In this document: positions 63,163 through 64,000 of the stretch, piece by piece
Position numbering within the stretch: the stretch's first letter is position 1
Layout of the letters: each line of letters begins with the position of its first letter
DNA from: Lucifuga dentata
Lineage: Eukaryota > Chordata > Actinopteri > Ophidiiformes > Bythitidae
Reading direction: 5' to 3'
DNA: 64,000 nt
Assembly: GCA_014773175.1 (NCBI GenBank)
Contig: VXCM01000812.1
Coordinates: 62,001-126,000, forward strand
Notes under the pieces: generated by a model
What the model was told of the DNA's origin: nothing
The model's input: only the letters and a program-made list of their open reading frames with translations
Database searches by the model: none
Translations under genes and position numbers: made by a program

Positions 63163-64000
63163 TACATAATAAATCTGAAATGTGACAGGTTTACGTGGCA
63201 TGATTTTCTACCTTTTCTTGATCATAGGTCATTGATTTGATCTTGTCCACCACTGCTTACCTTTAATTCCCATCATGCTCTGCACAAACAGTTCCTCCTC
63301 AGAAAATGAATTGGAGGCAAAAGGGCACAAACAAGGCAAAACAAGATACAAGGCAATGAAAGGAACGGTGATAAATCAAAGGATCAGTTGCAAGAGATGG
63401 GAATTAAAATAAATGGGATGCCCCTGCTTCAACTTTTGGAACTGAATCCAAAACAGAATGACAAATGGCATTTTTAAAGTTTGTGTTGTAAACATCCACA
63501 GTGCTAAAGGGCAGGCGCCTATTTGGCAAGATTGCAGGATCAGGGACAATTCTTCCACATCTGGGAGTAAAATAAAACAAATTCGCTCAAGCATTGAAGA
63601 GCAGAAAAGGATGTTTGATGTTAAAAACATGATTCTGCTTTCTCTGACACAAATCATTTATCTAAAGAGGAGAAAACTTGCAGGTGTAGATGCAAATCAA
63701 AGTGTCTCCTTGCTAAAATGAGCTAAATTTACCCCGGATTTCCGAGGATAGGCTCAGCATTCTTTTGCTCATGTTCTCTTGGAAGAATTACATTTTCTCC
63801 ATTTTGGACGTGTTGATGTCATCCCTTGAATGATAACGGGTTTACAGCAACAGAAATAACACCCGGGGGAAATTAGGGGCTGCGGCGGCTATCAGAGAGA
63901 AATGGAAGGCATGTGAGATTATTCTGATCCACTTCCTGCTGAAATGATGAGCGCCCTGAGTCGGGATCGCTGCCAATCAAGAGCCACACACTTCAAAACA

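Noticed and set aside
63250..63330. Possible small exon on the minus strand ending ATTAAAG|GTAAGC
   Set aside because: The frame reading FSEEELFVQSMMGIK has no good acceptor or start, and the hydrophobic frame stops before the donor.

Overview
The window looks like AT-rich, repeat-dense nuclear DNA from a ray-finned fish, probably a percomorph teleost. The evidence is: a vertebrate TAFA-family gene split by long introns with standard GT/AG splice sites; many CA, CT and other microsatellites; decayed cut-and-paste transposons (PIF/Harbinger, hAT, Tc1); many small non-autonomous elements; and LINE-like tails of types common in fish genomes. There are no operons and no tRNA or rRNA genes that I could see. 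The sequence is a draft assembly: sixteen N gaps, fifteen of them a single N, mostly inside homopolymer runs.

Only one gene is certain. It lies on the minus strand and is tafa2 (FAM19A2), which encodes a small secreted, cysteine-rich neurokine-like protein. Exon 54147-54299 and exon 48938-49062 together carry all ten cysteines of the family in the right spacing, with matching splice phases. A plausible last coding exon lies at 40412-40474, with a probable 3' UTR below it. The signal-peptide exon and promoter are not recognised and probably lie beyond position 64000. The window therefore reads as the 3' end of tafa2 (about 40-64 kb) plus a gene desert (1 to about 39 kb).

The rest is mostly repeats. 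The dominant one, called family A here, has at least ten substantial copies plus smaller end fragments. It is roughly 500-600 bp when complete, carries about 90 bp terminal inverted repeats, and is bounded by TTAA at both ends. A second family (B) has four copies. Coding relics are a HARBI1-like transposase (19.9-20.8 kb), a BED-finger hAT transposase with an 8 bp target duplication (42.2-43.5 kb, minus strand) and a Tc1 DNA-binding domain (45.99-46.23 kb).

Other structures are a 213 bp inverted duplication around a 0.9 kb spacer (36.46-37.76 kb), several perfect hairpins (27 bp arms at 45.88 kb, 16 bp at 45.44 kb, 18 bp at 21.97 kb, 13 bp at 50.64 kb), and two exact 67 bp direct duplications across single-N gaps that are almost certainly assembly artefacts. 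I found no new multi-gene system. The most promising unusual items are family A, the inverted duplication, the hairpins and the unusual predicted C-terminus of tafa2.
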